Assembly (NCBI RefSeq): GCF_023701525.1
Contig: NZ_JAMQAW010000004.1
Span: 5,193 to 55,191, forward strand
DNA length: 49,999 bases
Direction of reading: 5' to 3'
Source of the DNA: Streptomyces albipurpureus
GTDB taxonomy: Bacteria; Actinomycetota; Actinomycetes; Streptomycetales; Streptomycetaceae
The position numbers and the translations under genes are program-made. Below the pieces are notes generated by a model. It saw nothing but the letters and a program-made list of their open reading frames with translations, was not told the DNA's origin and searched no databases. Of the stretch, positions 1-9,166 are shown piece after piece (the first letter of the stretch is position 1; each line of letters begins with the position of its first letter).

Positions 1-90
1 CACCTCCCGCGCACCACCGCCCATAGGCACGCACCCGCTGTCCCCAGGTACCGCGTCGGAGGACGGCGCGCCTTGTGAAAGGAAAGTCCA

Positions 91-1170
91 ATGAACAGAA
101 GCCGAGTCCTGTCCGCCGCGGGCCTCGCCGTCCTGCTGGTCGGTGTGACCGCGTGCGGGGGAGCCTCCGACGACAGCGACGGCCGGACCCGGGCCGGTGA
201 CTTCTGCAAGCCGCTCGCCAAGACCGAGAAGGTGACCTTCGGCTCCTCGCCTGCCCTCGCCTTCGGAACCTCCGTACAGGCGGAGGGCGGCGGCCACTAC
301 AAGAACGCGAAGCTCGATGTGAAGGCCTCCACGTTCAGTACGGGCCAGGACGTCATCGCCCTTGTCGGCCGGGGCCAGCTGGACGCGGCCATGGTCGGTT
401 TCCCCGCGAACGTCTTCAGCGCGATCGACCAGGGCGTCGATGTCCACATCATGTCGTCCGACGGCCAGATGACCGCGCAGAACCCGAGCACCGCGATGTT
501 CGTGCGGTCAGACCTGATGAAGGACGGCAAGGTCGCCAGGATCTCCGACCTGAAGGGGCTGCGGCTCGGACTGCCCGGAGGTCCTGGCTCCGCCGCCTTC
601 TACATGAGCGGCCTGGTCATGGAGAAGGGCGGCCTCAAGCTTGGCGACGTGAAGAACGTCACCCTCGCACCCGCCGACATGATGACCGCCTTCCAGACCA
701 AGAGCATCGACGCGGCCCTGGTCACTGCGCCGTTCGACTCCGCGGTCGAGAAGAGCGGGGTAGCGCAGGTGCTCGACAGCCAGGGCTCGCTGGTCCGCGT
801 GCAGGTGGGCGGGCTCATCATGGGGCCCAACCTGCTGAAGAAGCGGCCGGACATCGGCTGCGCCTTCCTCAAGGCCCATATCGAAGCCGCCCGCAAGGAA
901 CTCGCCCCCGGCTACAGCAAGCGTCCCGAGGTCGTGAACCGTTTCGTCGAACTGGGCAAGTTCCCCAGACCACTGGTGGAGTCGACGCCTGAGTACGTCT
1001 ACGACAACACCCTCGCCGTGGACAGGGCGAAACTCGAAGGCATGCAGTCCATGTTCATCGAACAGGGTTCCCTCAAGCTGAAGGCCCCGCTGCCCTACGA
1101 CAAGGTGGTCGATGTGCAGCTCCGCGACCAGGTGGTGAAGTCCCTCGACGGGGCATCGACGAAGCACTGA
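91..1170 (+). CDS. ABC transporter substrate-binding lipoprotein (nitrate/sulfonate/thiamine-precursor type)
   Basis: The 359-residue product is probably the membrane-anchored receptor of an ABC importer of the NitT/TauT (SsuA/THI5-like) class. Residues 1-22 form a lipoprotein signal: basic MNRSR start, hydrophobic core, and a V-T-A-C lipobox with the lipidated Cys at 22 followed by a GG/S/D-rich linker. The body has the bilobal receptor pattern, with a GQLDAAMVG segment near residue 95 and a DLKGLRLGLPGG segment near 155 that recall ligand-binding turns of this family. A GAAAGGAAAG ribosome site precedes the ATG. No permease or ATPase follows, and a strong hairpin ends the unit, so partner genes would have to lie before the window. 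The family is fairly sure; the ligand is unknown. Confidence 0.8.
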   Translation: MNRSRVLSAAGLAVLLVGVTACGGASDDSDGRTRAGDFCKPLAKTEKVTFGSSPALAFGTSVQAEGGGHYKNAKLDVKASTFSTGQDVIALVGRGQLDAAMVGFPANVFSAIDQGVDVHIMSSDGQMTAQNPSTAMFVRSDLMKDGKVARISDLKGLRLGLPGGPGSAAFYMSGLVMEKGGLKLGDVKNVTLAPADMMTAFQTKSIDAALVTAPFDSAVEKSGVAQVLDSQGSLVRVQVGGLIMGPNLLKKRPDIGCAFLKAHIEAARKELAPGYSKRPEVVNRFVELGKFPRPLVESTPEYVYDNTLAVDRAKLEGMQSMFIEQGSLKLKAPLPYDKVVDVQLRDQVVKSLDGASTKH

Positions 1171-1201
1171 CGCCCGGAGCGCCCAAGTCGCCTGCGAAGA
1201 A

Positions 1202-1232
1202 GCCGGGTTGTGCCACAACGGCACAACCCGGC
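1202..1232 (+). terminator. Strong hairpin terminator after the substrate-binding protein gene
   Basis: A perfect 13-bp inverted repeat (GCCGGGTTGTGCC, 5-nt loop ACAAC, then the complement) lies 31 bases after the stop codon. There is no long T run, as is common for hairpin terminators in high-GC actinomycetes. It separates the receptor gene from what follows. Confidence 0.8.
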
Positions 1233-1649
1233 CCCCTGTCGTTCCCGCCGCACTGTTCCTCGGGCGGTGCCGACCACCGGCATCGGGGGTGGTCGAGGTC
1301 CAGCTGTTTCGCCGCCCGCGAGAGCCGTGGGGCGAGGCGATGGTCCGCTGGTACAGGCGCGTTGTCCGTGCGAGCATCGTCTGGTCCACCCCCGTTGGCG
1401 ACGCCGACCGGGGTTCTCGGTCTCCGTGACGGCCCACCGCGGGGACTTGAGCCCGTCTGTCTCCCGTTCGCCACCTCCCAACACCTCGTCTCCTGGATCG
1501 ACGTCTGCCCGGGACAGAACGAATCGGCCGGCACACCGCGTTGGGTCTGCACACCGTGCTTGCGGGCCGGCCATCGGCCCAGCACGCGGCTCGGTAGCGG
1601 CTGCCACCGCGGGCGATCCTGTCGTGCGCGGTGGCAGCCGAGCGGATGG
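1233..1649. other. Intergenic stretch, nothing recognised
   Basis: GC-rich sequence between the terminator and the TetR promoter. Open frames on both strands here are proline/arginine-rich and resemble no family I know. I see no repeat or RNA gene. Confidence 0.5.
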
Positions 1650-1667
1650 GATACTCAGACGTACGTC
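1650..1667 (+). promoter_or_regulatory. Candidate promoter -10 with overlapping palindromic operator for the TetR gene
   Basis: GATACT (1650-1655) fits a -10 element and is followed at once by the perfect 10-bp palindrome GACGTACGTC (1658-1667). The site lies about 36 bases before the GTG chosen as the TetR start, which fits negative autoregulation. Inferred from sequence only. Confidence 0.45.
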
Positions 1668-1702
1668 CGACTGCGGGTGTGACTGCCGATCGAGAGGAGT
1701 CA

Positions 1703-2356
1703 GTGGTGGCCTATGTGAAGGCGGCCGAGCGCCGGGACCAGATTGTGGCAGCGGCGCGCAGGGCTCTGATCCGCGATGGTGTGGGGCGGACCACGATGCG
1801 TACGGTTGCCGCGGAGGCCCAGGTCCCGCTCGGCACGCTGCACTATGTCTTCCAGAGCAAGGAGCGGTTGTTCCGGGCCGTCCTGGAGGACATCATCCAG
1901 GCGATCACCCAGGACCTTGAGGTTCTTCGGTCTCCCGGCAGGGGGATGGCGGAGACCCTGGACGAGGGGCTTCGCCGCACCTGGGCCCGTATGGCGGCGA
2001 GGGATCCGGGACGGCAGCTGCTCCAGTACGAGCTGCTCACCTACGCACTGCGCACGCCGAACCTGGCCGACATGGCCCGCTGGCAGTACGAGGAGTACTT
2101 CCGGATCGTCGCCGCATGGTGCCGGGCAGCCGCAGAGGACGCGGGCGAGACCTGCGCGGTCGGTTTCGACCTGCTCGCCCGGGTCATCGTCGCGCAGTTC
2201 GACGGGCTGATCCTCCAGCATCTCGCGGACCCCGAAGCCGACCGCGCGGCCCAGGACCTGGAACAGGTCGTCGCCATGGTCGTCGCGATGGCCGCCCCCA
2301 GAGGACCGCGCGCAGGCCGGCGGCGCACTGCCGCCTCGTCCTCGTCTCCGTCCTGA
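1703..2356 (+). CDS. TetR/AcrR family transcriptional regulator
   Basis: The product from the GTG at 1703 has 217 residues, a normal TetR length. The N-terminal helix-turn-helix reads RRDQIVAAARRALIRDG, then TTMRTVAAEAQVPLGTLHYVF and SKERLF, which is the classical DNA-binding pattern; the rest is a helical ligand-binding domain. The frame extends back to an ATG at 1631, but GAGAGGAG at 1692-1699 sits just ahead of the tandem GTGs at 1703/1706, and the extension would run through the presumed promoter palindrome. No obvious target gene is adjacent, so it may control itself or a gene in trans. The family is secure; the ligand is unknown. Confidence 0.85.
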   Translation: MVAYVKAAERRDQIVAAARRALIRDGVGRTTMRTVAAEAQVPLGTLHYVFQSKERLFRAVLEDIIQAITQDLEVLRSPGRGMAETLDEGLRRTWARMAARDPGRQLLQYELLTYALRTPNLADMARWQYEEYFRIVAAWCRAAAEDAGETCAVGFDLLARVIVAQFDGLILQHLADPEADRAAQDLEQVVAMVVAMAAPRGPRAGRRRTAASSSSPS

Positions 2357-3443
2357 CCCAGGGGCGTCACGCCCGGTGCCCCATAGGGGCGGCGGCGCCG
2401 GGCACGACGAGCGCTCGGGAGCCCGCGTCGGCCGGCAGCGGCACACCGAGTGCGTCGATACCGGGCGCGGACTTCCCTCCTCCCGCGCCGCGGAACACCT
2501 TGGCGTGATCCGGCTACCCGCCTCGAAGGCGACGCCCCAACCGCGATGGGGTCAAAGGGACCCGCCCTGGTGCCGGATTCCTCGCAGGCGGTACATGTAC
2601 CGGCGGCGCAGGCGTCAGGCGGGCGGGCGTCGCGCTCATGGGGCGCGCATTGACCGGCGCGGTGACGGCCACGCCGAATCGTCGCGTACGGCTCCACCTT
2701 CGAGTCCTGCCAGGACATGGTTCTGGCACCGGCCTGGGGAGTGGTCGCAAAGGGGCGCTGGAGCAGGGGCATCTCGCGGAGTAGTGCCCATCCGGATCGA
2801 CTTGAGCGTCGCCGTTCACCTCTCTCTTGGTGCGGTCAACGGCGCTTTCGGCTTCACCGGAACTCCCCGCGCAGCCTGGGACTGGCTTCATGGCGCACTG
2901 GACGAGTCGGCGCCCAAGCCGCACCTCCGCCTGCGCGGTCCTGACGACGCTCGGCGCGCCTCCGACGCTCGCGGAGGCCACGCGCGAACTCGGCTCCCGT
3001 GATGTACCGGAGCTGGCCGCCATGCCCCGCTGGGTCAATGTGCGCCCGGCGCGGTGAGTCCCTGGCCCGCCGCACCGACCGGGTGGCCGCTGCCCGAGCC
3101 AGCCCGCGAGCGGTTCGAACCATCGACGCAGCGGTCCGCGTCGGCCGACTGAGCCGACGGGGACGTGCCGTGCTGTCAGCACCGACGGTTCTCCGCTTCC
3201 CCGGGCCGAGCAGCCGATTCCGGGCGGGGCAGGCGCCCCCACAGACCACTGCGGACACCGGCCCGCGGCCCTCCTCCATGGAGCGCCCCGCTAGCCCGTC
3301 CGCATCGAGGTCTCCATCGCCGGCGGGTGGAGACGGGCGATCCGCCAGGCCCTCACATGGTTGGTGAGCAGGCATTCCCAAGTCTCTCGGCAGCCCCGAC
3401 GCGAGGGCTGGACCCGAAGTGCGCCGAGGAGAGCCATCACCCA
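2357..3443. other. Long intergenic region without a recognisable gene
   Basis: About 1.1 kb of GC-rich DNA with several overlapping open frames on both strands, none with a convincing ribosome site, family motif or consistent codon pattern. It may contain decayed coding sequence, but I cannot name any relic. Confidence 0.45.
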
Positions 3444-3472
3444 TTGACTTAATAGTCGAACAGTATGACTAT
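3444..3472 (+). promoter_or_regulatory. Candidate sigma-70 promoter with inverted repeat upstream of the sugar ABC operon
   Basis: TTGACT (3444-3449) and GACTAT (3467-3472) are 17 bp apart. The -10 hexamer is also one arm of an inverted repeat, ATAGTC (3452-3457) / GACTAT (3467-3472). The area is unusually AT-rich for this window. A regulator bound here would block RNA polymerase; the GntR protein encoded at 14192 is a candidate. Inference. Confidence 0.5.
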
Positions 3473-3549
3473 ATGCCGAAGTTCGCCTGGGGCGGCGCTC
3501 GATCCCATGGCCAGTGGCCTGGGACTCCGATGGATGAAGGAGCTTTTCG

Positions 3550-4620
3550 GTGCGGAGAACTATCGGATTTTCGGCTGCTCTGGCGGCCGCGGTGCTGCTG
3601 GTGGGATGTACGACAGCCAGCGAGACCCGTAAGGAACAGGCATCCACTCTGAAGCTGTCCGCGCCCGACAAGGCGCCGACGCCGGGTGAACGTCCTGCCT
3701 TGACTGACAAGAAGCCTGAAAAGCCCTTGAAGATCGCCATCATCGCGATCGAGAACAACCCGTTCTTCGCGCAGGTCCGAACCGGTTACGACGCCGTCAA
3801 GCCCAAGATTGAGGCGCTCGGAGGCAAGGTCGACTGGATCAACGCGGGGACCGAGGTCAATGTCGACAACGTCGGGCGTGCGATCAACGCGGCGGTCGTC
3901 GACGGCTACGACGCCATCGCCTCGCTGATGCCCGGTGACGGCATCTGCAGCTATATCCGCCAGGCCACCGGCCAGGGCGTACTCGTCGCCGCGTACAACG
4001 GGGACACCACCTGCGCCAAGGAATCCGGCGCGGTCTTCTTCCACGGGCAGGACTTGCGCGGGGTGGGCGAGGACGCCGCCAAGCTCATGTGTGAGGCCAC
4101 GAAGGGCGTCGCGAGCAAGGACAAGCCCGGAAAGGTCGGCGTCGAGACCGAGTCGTTCGCCTTCCAGGCCCTCGAAGAGCGCCGGTTGGGCTTCCTCGAC
4201 TCGCTCAAGAAGAACTGCCCGTGGGTCACCCCCGTGGGCGACGGAGTCGAGTACCAGGGCTCCACGGACCGGGTCGCCTCGGCGACCAGGGACTTCCTCA
4301 CCTCGACCCCCAACCTCGTGGGCGTGTATGTGACGGGTGGAAACCCCCATGTCGCCGCGCGGACCGTGGCCTCCGCGGGGAAGGCCAAGGCCGTCAAGGT
4401 GATCGGCTTCGATCTCACCAAGGAGAACGTGGAGCAGATCAAGGCGGGCAATCTCTACGGCGCGATCGACCAGGACCCCTACGGCCAGTCCTACGACAGC
4501 ATCACATGGCTGTACAACGCGCTGATCACCGGCGAGGCGCCGTCGCCCGACTACTTCGTGCCGACGAAGGCCCTGGTCGGTACCGCCGACAACATCGCCT
4601 CGCTCGCCTCAGGAAAGTGA
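3550..4620 (+). CDS. Sugar ABC transporter substrate-binding lipoprotein (RbsB-like)
   Basis: A 356-residue periplasmic-binding-protein-like receptor for a sugar or polyol. The GTG start is supported by AAGGAG at 3537-3542. Residues 1-20 are a lipoprotein signal with an L-V-G-C lipobox (Cys20), followed by a charged Ser/Lys/Pro linker. The body begins KPLKIAIIAIENNPFFAQV, the usual first strand and ligand loop of peripla_BP_4-type receptors, and later shows VYVTGGNPHVAARTV and KVIGFDLTKENVEQIKAGNLYGAIDQDPYGQ, typical of the second lobe and hinge. Ten bases separate it from the ATPase gene. The carbohydrate class is well supported; the ligand is unknown, with a tetritol, pentose or hexose suggested by the downstream enzymes. 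Confidence 0.88.
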   Translation: MRRTIGFSAALAAAVLLVGCTTASETRKEQASTLKLSAPDKAPTPGERPALTDKKPEKPLKIAIIAIENNPFFAQVRTGYDAVKPKIEALGGKVDWINAGTEVNVDNVGRAINAAVVDGYDAIASLMPGDGICSYIRQATGQGVLVAAYNGDTTCAKESGAVFFHGQDLRGVGEDAAKLMCEATKGVASKDKPGKVGVETESFAFQALEERRLGFLDSLKKNCPWVTPVGDGVEYQGSTDRVASATRDFLTSTPNLVGVYVTGGNPHVAARTVASAGKAKAVKVIGFDLTKENVEQIKAGNLYGAIDQDPYGQSYDSITWLYNALITGEAPSPDYFVPTKALVGTADNIASLASGK

Positions 4621-4630
4621 CGCGGATCGT

Positions 4631-6172
4631 ATGACTACCGAAAGACGCCTGGCCTTGGGAGTCGCATCCCTCGGTAAGACCTTCGGTGCGGTCACCGCTC
4701 TGAGCGACGTCACGCTGGAGGTCGAGGCCGGCTCCGTTCTCGCTCTGCTGGGTGAGAACGGAGCTGGGAAGTCCACCTTTATCTCCCTTGTCTCCGGCGC
4801 GGTGACGCCGAGCTCGGGAACGATCGAGATCTCCGGTGAACCCGCACGGCTGAACAGTCCGCACGACGCCGCACGACTGGGAATCCAGGTCGTGCACCAG
4901 GAGCCGAAGCTCACGAACGAGGGCTCCATCGCCGAGAACATCTTTCTCGCCGACTACGCCGGAGGAACGGGCCTTCAACTGGTGAGTCTGCGGCGGCGTG
5001 TTCAGCGGGCAGAGACGCTGCTCAGCAAACTGGGCCTAGCCGACGGCCTGCCGCCGGTCACCACGTCGGTGCACCGCCTGAGCGCGGCGCAGCGGCAGCT
5101 TGTCGCGATCGCCAAGGCCATGGCGACTGAGGCGCGTGTGCTGTTCCTCGACGAGCCCAACTCAAGCCTCACGCCCCGTGAGACCACCCAGCTCTGGAAC
5201 CTGGTACGCGCCCTGCGGGACTCCGGTGTCGCCGTCATCGTCGTCAGTCACCGTCTCAGCGAGCTCTACCAAGTGGTCGACCGGGTCGCCGTGCTGCGGG
5301 ACGGGCGGCTCGTCGCCACCGGGACCGCGGCCGAGATCCCCATCCCACGGGCTGTCGAGCTCATGGCCGGACGGCAGAGCGCGCCCGTCAAGCGCGCCGA
5401 GCGGCCTGCCCGTGGCGACGTGGTGCTGCAGATGGAAGGGGTGCACACCCGTTCCGTCCACGGTGTCGATCTCACCGTCCACGCGGGTGAGGTCGTCGGT
5501 CTCGCCGGCCTCGTCGGCGCGGGCCGAACCGAGATCGGGTTGGCCGCATGCGGCGGTGAGCCGGTGCTCGCCGGGCGCGTCAGTATCGACGGCCGCGAAC
5601 GCCGGTTCCGCTCGCCGAGGGCGGCGCTTCGCGCGGGCGTCGTGATGACCAGCGAAGAGCGCCGGCGCGCGGTGTTCGCCAGTCACGACGTCACCTTCAA
5701 CATCGCGGGAAGCTCTCTGGAGCGGCTCAGCCGTCTCGGCGTCCTGTCCCGGGGCCGGGAGCGGGGCCTGGCCGGGGACTGGGTGCGCCGCCTCGCGCTG
5801 CGCGGTAGTCCCGGCTCGCCCATTCTCTCGCTGTCCGGAGGGAACCAGCAGAAGGCACTGCTGGCTCGCGCGCTCGCGGTGAAGCCGCGGCTCGTCATTC
5901 TCGACGAACCGACGCACGGCATCGACGTGAACACGAAGGCCGAGATCTCGGCTCTCGTCGGCCGGCTCGCGGCCGAGGGCCTGGCGGTGATCTTCATCTC
6001 CAGCGAGGTCGAGGAACTTCTCGGCGTCGCCGATCGCGTGGCTGTGGTCCGGGACGGCCGCATCGTGCAGGAGGCGTCGGGCACCGATGGGATCGGCCTG
6101 GTTGCCGCAGCGTTGGGCGAGACCCTGACCCCCCGAACCGAACCCTCAGACAGAAGTGGACTCCCCTCATGA
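4631..6172 (+). CDS. Sugar ABC transporter ATP-binding protein, two ATPase domains (RbsA-like)
   Basis: The 513-residue length and tandem nucleotide-binding domains match the RbsA/MglA class. The first domain has Walker A GENGAGKST at residues 41-49, a Q-loop VVHQEP, the variant signature LSAAQRQ near 150, Walker B VLFLDEP near 172 and switch VVSH near 207. The second has the degenerate P-loop GLVGAGRTE near 292, as is normal in this class, a good signature LSGGNQQK near 400, Walker B LVILDEPTHGID near 422, and IFISSEVEE. It powers import with the RbsC-like permease, whose ATG overlaps its TGA by 4 bp. Function is sure; substrate is not. Confidence 0.93.
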   Translation: MTTERRLALGVASLGKTFGAVTALSDVTLEVEAGSVLALLGENGAGKSTFISLVSGAVTPSSGTIEISGEPARLNSPHDAARLGIQVVHQEPKLTNEGSIAENIFLADYAGGTGLQLVSLRRRVQRAETLLSKLGLADGLPPVTTSVHRLSAAQRQLVAIAKAMATEARVLFLDEPNSSLTPRETTQLWNLVRALRDSGVAVIVVSHRLSELYQVVDRVAVLRDGRLVATGTAAEIPIPRAVELMAGRQSAPVKRAERPARGDVVLQMEGVHTRSVHGVDLTVHAGEVVGLAGLVGAGRTEIGLAACGGEPVLAGRVSIDGRERRFRSPRAALRAGVVMTSEERRRAVFASHDVTFNIAGSSLERLSRLGVLSRGRERGLAGDWVRRLALRGSPGSPILSLSGGNQQKALLARALAVKPRLVILDEPTHGIDVNTKAEISALVGRLAAEGLAVIFISSEVEELLGVADRVAVVRDGRIVQEASGTDGIGLVAAALGETLTPRTEPSDRSGLPS

Positions 6173-7200
6173 CCCAGCGTTGGTCACTGCGCTCGGCCTT
6201 TGGCCATGTCGAGGTGGCGCTGGTGCTCGTCATCGTCATCGTCGCGGCCGTTGTGGCAGTGCAGGTGCCGAGCTTCCTCAGCACCGCGAACCTGATCAAT
6301 CTGCTCCTCGCGATGGTGACGATCGGTATCGTCGCCCTCGGCCAGGGTTTCGTGATCATGGCCGGTGAGCTTGATCTGTCGGTTGCGGCGACGATCGCCT
6401 TCACCGCCGCGTGTGCCGCAGCCCTGATGCGGGACGGCGTCCCCGTGTGGTTCGCCGTTATCGCGGCCATCGCCATCGGTTCGCTGATCGGCCTGGTCAA
6501 CGCGGCGATCGTGCTCGGCACCGGTGTCAACTCGTTCATCGTGACCCTCGGTACGCTCTCGGTGGTCCAGGGCCTCACCCTCATGGTGACCGGCGGCCTG
6601 CCGATCGCGACCCCGCTCGCGCTCTCCGACATCGGCGCGGACACCCGCGTAGCCGGGATTCCCTTCCCGGTCATCGTGTTCGTCGTACTGGCGATCATCG
6701 CGCAACTCGTCCTTGTGTTCACGGTCTTCGGACGGCGAGTGCTCGCGGTGGGCGACAACGCGGAGGCCGCCCGCCTGGCCGGCCTGCCGGTGATCGGCAC
6801 CAAGCTCGCCGTCTTCGCGATCGCCGGTGGGCTCGCCGGGGTGGCCGGCATCCTGCGCGCCGCCTCGCTCGGCACCGCCGAGTCGAGTGCCGGTACCGCC
6901 GACCTGCTGCCCGTCATCGCCGCCGTCGTCGTCGGCGGTGCCAGCCTCGTCGGCGGACGGGGCTCGATGATCGGTGTCTTCCTCGGCGCTGTGCTGCTGG
7001 GCATGGTCCAGAACGCGTACATCATTCTCAAACTCTCCAGCTGGCTGCAGCTGGCCACCTTCGGTGCAGTCGTCGTGGCCGCCGGCGTCTTCGACCAGGC
7101 CAGGCAGGGGCGCATCGGATGGATCAACACCCTGCGAGACCGTCGGGCGCTGAGCCGGTCCTCCAACGCGGCAGCGGTATCCGCGGGTACGTCGAAATGA
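6169..7200 (+). CDS. Sugar ABC transporter permease (RbsC-like)
   Basis: A 343-residue membrane protein of the BPD_transp_2 family. It opens with a hydrophobic segment after WSLRSAFGHVEVALVL and has roughly nine or ten membrane spans. The motif FVIMAGELDLSVAATIAFTA near residue 65 is the hallmark of ribose/xylose-type permeases, and GGASLVGGRGSMIGVFLGAVLLGMVQN near 270 is the other signature. The start overlaps the ATPase stop (ATGA), so the two are translationally coupled. It presumably forms a homodimeric channel with the 3550 receptor and 4631 ATPase. Confidence 0.92.
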   Translation: MTQRWSLRSAFGHVEVALVLVIVIVAAVVAVQVPSFLSTANLINLLLAMVTIGIVALGQGFVIMAGELDLSVAATIAFTAACAAALMRDGVPVWFAVIAAIAIGSLIGLVNAAIVLGTGVNSFIVTLGTLSVVQGLTLMVTGGLPIATPLALSDIGADTRVAGIPFPVIVFVVLAIIAQLVLVFTVFGRRVLAVGDNAEAARLAGLPVIGTKLAVFAIAGGLAGVAGILRAASLGTAESSAGTADLLPVIAAVVVGGASLVGGRGSMIGVFLGAVLLGMVQNAYIILKLSSWLQLATFGAVVVAAGVFDQARQGRIGWINTLRDRRALSRSSNAAAVSAGTSK

Positions 7201-7211
7201 GAGCAGGAAAC

Positions 7212-8345
7212 ATGACTGATCACCGCATGATGAGCGCTGTCGTCACCCACGGCCCTCGTGACTACCGGGTCGAGCAGGTGCCAGTGCCGACTCCCGGCCG
7301 CGATGAGGTGCTGATCCGTACCGGTGCCGTCGGCATCTGCGGCAGCGACATCAAGTGCTACACCGGGGCCTCCTTGTTCTGGGGTGAGAACGGCGACGAC
7401 GGTTACGTCGAAGGACCTGTGATCACCGGCCATGAGTTCGCCGGTGTGGTCGAGGCACTGGGACCCGGAGCGGGCGAGAAGCACGGAATCTCGATCGGCG
7501 ACCAGGTCGTGGCGGAGCAGATCCTGCCGTGCCAGCGCTGTCGCTTCTGCCGGGAGGGCGCGTACTGGATGTGCGAGCCGAACGAGATCTTCGGGTTCAA
7601 GCGCGGCCGGGCCGAGGGGGGAATGGCGGAGTTCACGCTCTTCCCCGCCAACGCCATCGTCCATCGGGTGGACCCGCGGCTGAGCGCTGTCGAGGCCGCC
7701 TATCTCGAACCCCTGGCCTGTGCGATCCACGCCGTCGACAGGGCGGAGATCAAGCCCGGCGACACGGTGGTCATCGCCGGAATCGGAAGTATCGGGCTCT
7801 GCATGCTGCAGTGGGCACGGCAGTACAACCCGCGCATGGTGATCGCCGTGGGCACCCGGCCACTGCGGCTGGAGCTCGCCGAGCAGCTCGGCGCCGACGT
7901 GGCGATCAACGTGCGGGAATCCGATGTGGTGGCGCAGGTCCGCGCGCTCACCGACGGATACGGCGCCGATGTCGTGGTCGAGGCGTCCGGTGCCGCCGAC
8001 GGACCGCAGCAGGCTCTGGAGATGGTCCGCAAGATGGGCACGGTCGTGGCGTTCAGCTCCATCAAGGACCCCGTGCGCGTCAACTGGAATCTCGCCGGTG
8101 ACCAGAAGGAGCTGACCATCCGGGGCAGCCATCTCGGCCCCTACTGCTACCCCAAGGCGATCGAGGCGGTGGCCGAGGGACGGGTCGACGTGGCCTCCCT
8201 CGTGACCGGACAGTACGCGATCGATGAGTTCGAGGCCGCCATCGAAGCCGCGATGTCAGGCGACGGGATCAAGACCATGGTGCTACCGGGGCTCTCCAGG
8301 GCGTCTTCCCCGCAGGCCGCACCCGTAGCGGAGGGACAGGGATGA
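7212..8345 (+). CDS. Zinc-dependent polyol/alcohol dehydrogenase, erythritol/L-threitol dehydrogenase-like
   Basis: A 377-residue medium-chain dehydrogenase. The catalytic zinc set is recognisable: Cys43 in VGICGSD and His74-Glu75 in GHE. The structural zinc loop has closely spaced cysteines (CQRCRFC, then a fourth Cys in AYWMC), and a Rossmann GIGSIG lies near residue 191. The segments IKCYTGASLFWG and SHLGPYCYPKAIE recall, from memory, actinobacterial erythritol/L-threitol dehydrogenase (EltD) rather than classical sorbitol dehydrogenase. The frame extends far upstream inside the permease gene; ATG 7212 is chosen because it follows GAGCAGGAAA and begins where homology begins. It lies 11 bases after the permease, so it probably oxidises the imported compound with NAD(P)+. 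Confidence 0.85.
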   Translation: MTDHRMMSAVVTHGPRDYRVEQVPVPTPGRDEVLIRTGAVGICGSDIKCYTGASLFWGENGDDGYVEGPVITGHEFAGVVEALGPGAGEKHGISIGDQVVAEQILPCQRCRFCREGAYWMCEPNEIFGFKRGRAEGGMAEFTLFPANAIVHRVDPRLSAVEAAYLEPLACAIHAVDRAEIKPGDTVVIAGIGSIGLCMLQWARQYNPRMVIAVGTRPLRLELAEQLGADVAINVRESDVVAQVRALTDGYGADVVVEASGAADGPQQALEMVRKMGTVVAFSSIKDPVRVNWNLAGDQKELTIRGSHLGPYCYPKAIEAVAEGRVDVASLVTGQYAIDEFEAAIEAAMSGDGIKTMVLPGLSRASSPQAAPVAEGQG

Positions 8346-9166
8346 GCCCCGCACGAGATGAGGCCCTCCCCTGGGCGGGCCGGACAGTGCTGATCACGGG
8401 CGCCACGCGAGGCATCGGCCGGGCCACCGCCGAGTTGTTCGCGCGGCGCGGGGCGCGAGTGGTCGCGCACGGCCGCGACCGCGCGGAACTCGCCGCGTTC
8501 CACGAGTCCGTGACGCGTGCGGGCGGCGAGGCCGCCACGGTGACCGGTGACCTGCGCGACGCCGATTCCTGCGCTCGTGTCGTCGAAGAGGCGACCGCGG
8601 CGTTCGGCGGCCTTGATGTGCTCGTCAACAACGCCGGGGCCAATGTGTTCGCCGGTGTTCTGGAGGCGAACCTGGAGCAGTGGGAGGACTGTCTGGCCCT
8701 GGACCTGCGGGCGCCATGGCTCTGTGCGCGAGCGGCGGCCCTCACCTTGCCCGCGGGAGGGTCCATCGTCAACGTCACCTCCAACCACTCCCGTTCGACG
8801 ATGCCCGGGATATTCCCGTACAACGTTGCCAAGGCGGGTGTGAACGCCCTCACCCAGTCGCTCGCGATCGAGTTGGCCCCGCGGGGTATCCGGGTGAACG
8901 CCGTGGAGCCCGGTTACATCGACACTCCGATCAACGACGCCTACTTCGGGACCTTCCCCGACCCGGCCGAAGCCCGCCGGGCGGCAGAGCGGCTTCACCC
9001 GCTGGGCCGGCTCGGAGTGCCGGACGAGATCGCGCACTCCATCGACTACCTGGCCGACAGCCGCAGGTCGGGTTTCACCACCGGCACGGTTCTCACCATC
9101 GACGGCGGCCGTTCGGCGCTCATGGAGGACACACCGTTCCCCCTCGCCGATGACGCCGGGAGTTGA
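8342..9166 (+). CDS. SDR family NAD(P)-dependent oxidoreductase
   Basis: A 274-residue classical short-chain dehydrogenase. Visible motifs are the cofactor loop GATRGIGR (Gly20-Gly26), NNAG at 96-99, catalytic Ser147, and Tyr160/Lys164 in YNVAK, then the PGYIDTP loop and a C-terminal FTTGTVLTIDGG. All catalytic residues are present. The ATG overlaps the preceding dehydrogenase stop by 4 bp, so it is the last gene of the importer operon and likely works on the same sugar or polyol. The exact substrate cannot be read from sequence. Confidence 0.9.
   Translation: MSPARDEALPWAGRTVLITGATRGIGRATAELFARRGARVVAHGRDRAELAAFHESVTRAGGEAATVTGDLRDADSCARVVEEATAAFGGLDVLVNNAGANVFAGVLEANLEQWEDCLALDLRAPWLCARAAALTLPAGGSIVNVTSNHSRSTMPGIFPYNVAKAGVNALTQSLAIELAPRGIRVNAVEPGYIDTPINDAYFGTFPDPAEARRAAERLHPLGRLGVPDEIAHSIDYLADSRRSGFTTGTVLTIDGGRSALMEDTPFPLADDAGS

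Noticed and set aside
2376..3444. Several 100-240-codon frames on both strands
   Set aside because: No start site, motif or recognisable homology; mutually overlapping. Reported only as empty intergenic DNA.
6411..7211. Upstream extension of the polyol dehydrogenase frame inside the permease gene
   Set aside because: Family homology and the ribosome site start at 7212; the extension is arginine-rich and out of frame with the permease.
5994..8132. 712-codon open frame on the minus strand
   Set aside because: It is exactly antisense to the ABC permease and dehydrogenase genes, low-complexity (Thr/Arg/Ala), and follows from high third-position GC. No family motif.
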